A DNA stretch of 33,159 nucleotides. Origin: Archaeoglobus sp. Its GTDB lineage: Archaea > Halobacteriota > Archaeoglobi > Archaeoglobales > Archaeoglobaceae. The position numbers and the translations under genes were made by a program. The first letter of the stretch is position 1; each line of letters opens with the position of its first letter. The notes under the pieces are model-generated. The model was not told the DNA's origin. It searched no databases and worked only from the letters and a program-made list of their open reading frames with translations. This document shows positions 31,629 through 33,159 of the stretch, in pieces. The stretch spans positions 1 through 33,159 of the forward strand of contig NZ_JACDNT010000002.1 of NCBI RefSeq assembly GCF_017656475.1. Reading direction: 5' to 3'.

Positions 31629-32495
31629 CTAAATCAGCTCAAGATTCTTGAGAACCTGTCTGACCTTCTCCGTCTTATCCTCGGAAAGCTCAACTAAAGG
31701 CAGTCTTGGCTTCCCCGCTGCGAGACCCATGAGTTCGAGCGCCTTCTTCACAGGAATCGGATTTGTGTCGATGAAAAGCACGTCGAAAAGTGGAGTTAGC
31801 TTGTGGTGCATTTCCACCGCCTTCTTCATGTCTCCCTTCTTGAACGCTTCATACATTTCCTTCATCAGGTGTGGGGCAACATTTGCCGCAACGCTGATAA
31901 CTCCTGTCCCTCCGAGACAGAGAATCGGCAGCGTGAGGAAGTCGTCACCAGAAAGGAGAGCAAAGTCGTCAGGAGTTGTTCTTATGATTTCTGATATCTG
32001 CTTGAGGTTTCCGCTTGCCTCCTTTATCGCCACGATGTTGTCGATCTCTGCCAGCCTTCTAACAAGTTCTGGTGTTGTGTTTATGCCGGTTCTGCTCGGA
32101 ACATTGTAAACGATGATTGGGATTGAGACTTCAGACGCGACAGTCTTGTAGTGCTGGTAAAGCCCCTCCTGATTTGGTTTGTTGTAGTAAGGCGTTACGA
32201 GCATTGCTGCATCTGCCCCAGCCTTCTCAACCTCTTTTGCGAGGTACAATGCCTCTCTTGTCGAGTTGGAACCTGCACCGCCGATAACGGGAAGTTTTGA
32301 TGTCTCTGCAACATACCTCACAACCTCTATGTGCTCCTCGTAGCTCAGCGTTGCAGCTTCTCCAGTAGTCCCAGCCGGAACGAGTGCATTGACGTACTTT
32401 TCAAGGCAGTCCAGATTTCTCGCGATTCCCTCGTAGTCGACGCTGAAGTCCTCCTTGAAAGGCGTTACCATTGCGGGAATAACGCCTTCAAACAT
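31629..32495 (-). CDS. dapA: 4-hydroxy-tetrahydrodipicolinate synthase DapA
   Basis: Condenses pyruvate with aspartate semialdehyde, the committed step of diaminopimelate/lysine synthesis. The 288-residue TIM barrel has the Schiff-base Lys158 (VAIKEASGN), Tyr130 (VYNVPSRTG) and Thr44 ([10 protein letters not shown]), with YYNKPNQEG completing the active site. Length is standard. The ATG at 32495 overlaps the end of rps17e by 8 bases, so dapA probably shares the rps17e transcript. Archaea can also carry aldolases of this fold (KDG aldolase), but the adjacent dapB supports DapA. Confidence 0.94.
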   Translation of the reverse strand: MFEGVIPAMVTPFKEDFSVDYEGIARNLDCLEKYVNALVPAGTTGEAATLSYEEHIEVVRYVAETSKLPVIGGAGSNSTREALYLAKEVEKAGADAAMLVTPYYNKPNQEGLYQHYKTVASEVSIPIIVYNVPSRTGINTTPELVRRLAEIDNIVAIKEASGNLKQISEIIRTTPDDFALLSGDDFLTLPILCLGGTGVISVAANVAPHLMKEMYEAFKKGDMKKAVEMHHKLTPLFDVLFIDTNPIPVKKALELMGLAAGKPRLPLVELSEDKTEKVRQVLKNLELI

Positions 32496-32685
32496 TGACC
32501 AACCCTCTGTTTACCTTCCTCGTGATGTAGCCAGCAACTCTATTCCTTACGGTCTTGCTCTGAATGTTGGTAAGCTCCGCAACAAGCCTCTTGTTCTCGT
32601 CGAAGTTTCCTGTGAACACTTCCGGATACTTCTTCAACAATTCCCTCGCGATAACCTTGATATATGCAGGTTTAACCGTGCCCAT
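32488..32685 (-). CDS. rps17e: 30S ribosomal protein S17e
   Basis: Small-subunit ribosomal protein shared by archaea and eukaryotes. The 65-residue product starts [17 protein letters not shown], continues with [19 protein letters not shown] and ends in a basic helix ([14 protein letters not shown]). Length is normal for archaeal S17e. A longer in-frame ATG at 32706 would add seven residues that are not part of the family; the ATG at 32685 is preferred because the TATA box is centred 24 bases upstream of it. The last codons overlap dapA. Confidence 0.94.
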   Translation of the reverse strand: MGTVKPAYIKVIARELLKKYPEVFTGNFDENKRLVAELTNIQSKTVRNRVAGYITRKVNRGLVNV

Positions 32686-32704
32686 GGCCTGATGGCAACC
32701 CGGC

Positions 32705-32713
32705 AATATTTAA
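32705..32713 (-). promoter_or_regulatory. TATA box of rps17e-dapA
   Basis: TTAAATATT on the minus strand overlaps the TAA stop codon of the upstream surface-protein gene and is centred 24 bases before the rps17e ATG at 32685. Confidence 0.55.
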
Positions 32714-33159
32714 CGTTTGCCTCCCTTTGAAGATAGCCTCTTCCTCAAAACCTTTCCGGCTGTGTATGTAGCAAGAAATCCGGCAGTGAACATGAAAACC
32801 TTGGTGTAGTCAATTTCACCAACATTCATCGAGACAGGCTGAGTTGGATTGGATGACGGTGTTTCTGGAGTTTTTTCCGTCGTCGTTTCAGTGGTCTTGT
32901 TGGGCGTTAAAGTTAGAGTGGCTGAGACATTTTCCGAGGCAGAAATGTTGACGTTAATGGTGCCATCCTCTTCCTTTCCCTCTTTAACTACCACGTAAGC
33001 ATCGTTAGTGGTGATAGCGACGTAGTCTCCACTTCCATCATAAATTCCAGCATTCTTAATTTTCAACCAGCATTCTCCAAGTTGCTGAGCTCTAACCTTC
33101 ACTTCCGCAAGCAGGTTTGTGTTCGGTTTCTCCATACTGTAGGCGCTGATTTTGAGATA
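32710..33159 (-). CDS. C-terminal part of a membrane-anchored surface protein (5' end outside window)
   Basis: The reading frame is open to the window edge and the first in-frame ATG (33135) is probably internal, so the gene is cut. The visible 149 residues contain a beta-rich domain with one Cys (GECWLKIKNAGIYDGSGDYV, AYVVVKEG, NVNISASENVSATLTL). A Thr/Pro/Ser/Glu-rich stalk follows (TTETTTEKTPETPSSNPTQP). One C-terminal membrane span (VFMFTAGFLATYTAGKVL) and a basic tail (RKRLSSKGGKR) end it. That layout is usual for archaeal S-layer or other surface proteins with a glycosylated stalk. NVSA and NKT fit N-glycosylation sequons for an AglB-type enzyme. The family is not recognised. Confidence 0.7.
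   Translation of the reverse strand, partial: YLKISAYSMEKPNTNLLAEVKVRAQQLGECWLKIKNAGIYDGSGDYVAITTNDAYVVVKEGKEEDGTINVNISASENVSATLTLTPNKTTETTTEKTPETPSSNPTQPVSMNVGEIDYTKVFMFTAGFLATYTAGKVLRKRLSSKGGKR

Noticed and set aside
1-33159. CRISPR arrays, tRNA or rRNA genes, insertion sequences, replication origin repeats
   Set aside because: Looked for direct repeats with spacers, tRNA arms, transposase motifs and clustered origin boxes; none was seen.

Overview
The window reads as a hyperthermophilic, sulfate-reducing archaeon of the genus Archaeoglobus, very probably A. fulgidus or a close strain. The genes indicating this are a TATA-binding protein, an acetyl-CoA synthase/corrinoid protein cluster, an 868-residue AglB whose catalytic residues fall at the A. 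fulgidus AglB-L positions, diphthine synthase, a 305-residue homodimer-type EndA, a D-lactate dehydrogenase/NADH oxidase pair, futalosine-type menaquinone genes and ribosomal protein S17e. The species call comes from recognising the proteins, not from a database search. No tRNA, rRNA, CRISPR array, insertion sequence or replication origin was seen.

Layout. 0.1-2.1 kb (+): tbp, a HAD phosphatase and a protein with a possible tRNA-binding-like tail. 2.1-7.3 kb (-): cdhC, a 28-codon micro-ORF, cooC, cdhD and cdhE, the methyl- and acetyl-transfer half of the CODH/ACS complex, behind one well-formed promoter. 7.6-10.2 kb (-): aglB. 10.2-11.7 kb (+): dphB, a 29-codon single-helix membrane micro-ORF and an OB-fold protein, all joined by 1- to 4-base overlaps. 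11.7-13.0 kb: a DUF123 nuclease-like gene and a frameshifted secreted transglutaminase-like gene, firing away from each other from one near-symmetric TATA element. 13.1-18.2 kb (+): nob1, a PRT-type regulator, a GT2 glycosyltransferase, mqnE, mqnA, mqnC and a DUF2284 protein, with almost no spacing. 18.25-19.2 kb: a radical SAM enzyme. 19.2-22.7 kb: dld and noxA-2, flanked on both sides by short broken genes. 22.7-25.8 kb (+): a COG1099 hydrolase, endA, a YjjX-like NTPase and an SPL-like radical SAM protein. 25.9-27.6 kb (+): an HTH regulator and an M20 peptidase. 27.5-30.6 kb (-): a Toprim protein, a hydantoinase/oxoprolinase-like protein and an MFS transporter. 30.8-33.2 kb (-): dapB, dapA, rps17e and the C-terminal part of a surface protein.

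How the genes fit together. The Cdh proteins make or cleave acetyl-CoA on the reductive acetyl-CoA route; the alpha/epsilon CO dehydrogenase subunits are not in this window. Dld feeds electrons from lactate, and the Mqn enzymes make the menaquinone that can accept them. AglB and the GT2 enzyme belong to N-glycosylation and lipid-linked sugar chemistry. DapA and DapB make lysine/diaminopimelate precursors.

Gene starts fall into two classes. Many first genes have a TATA box centred 24-25 bases before the start codon and no Shine-Dalgarno (SD) sequence, so they are probably leaderless. Several internal or leadered genes carry GGAGGTG-like sites. The most unusual items are the cdh micro-ORF that resembles the CdhC C-terminal tail, the membrane micro-ORF after dphB, the two-way leaderless promoter at 12.06 kb, the cluster of small frameshifted genes around dld-noxA-2, and a probable gene-conversion patch between mqnE and mqnC.
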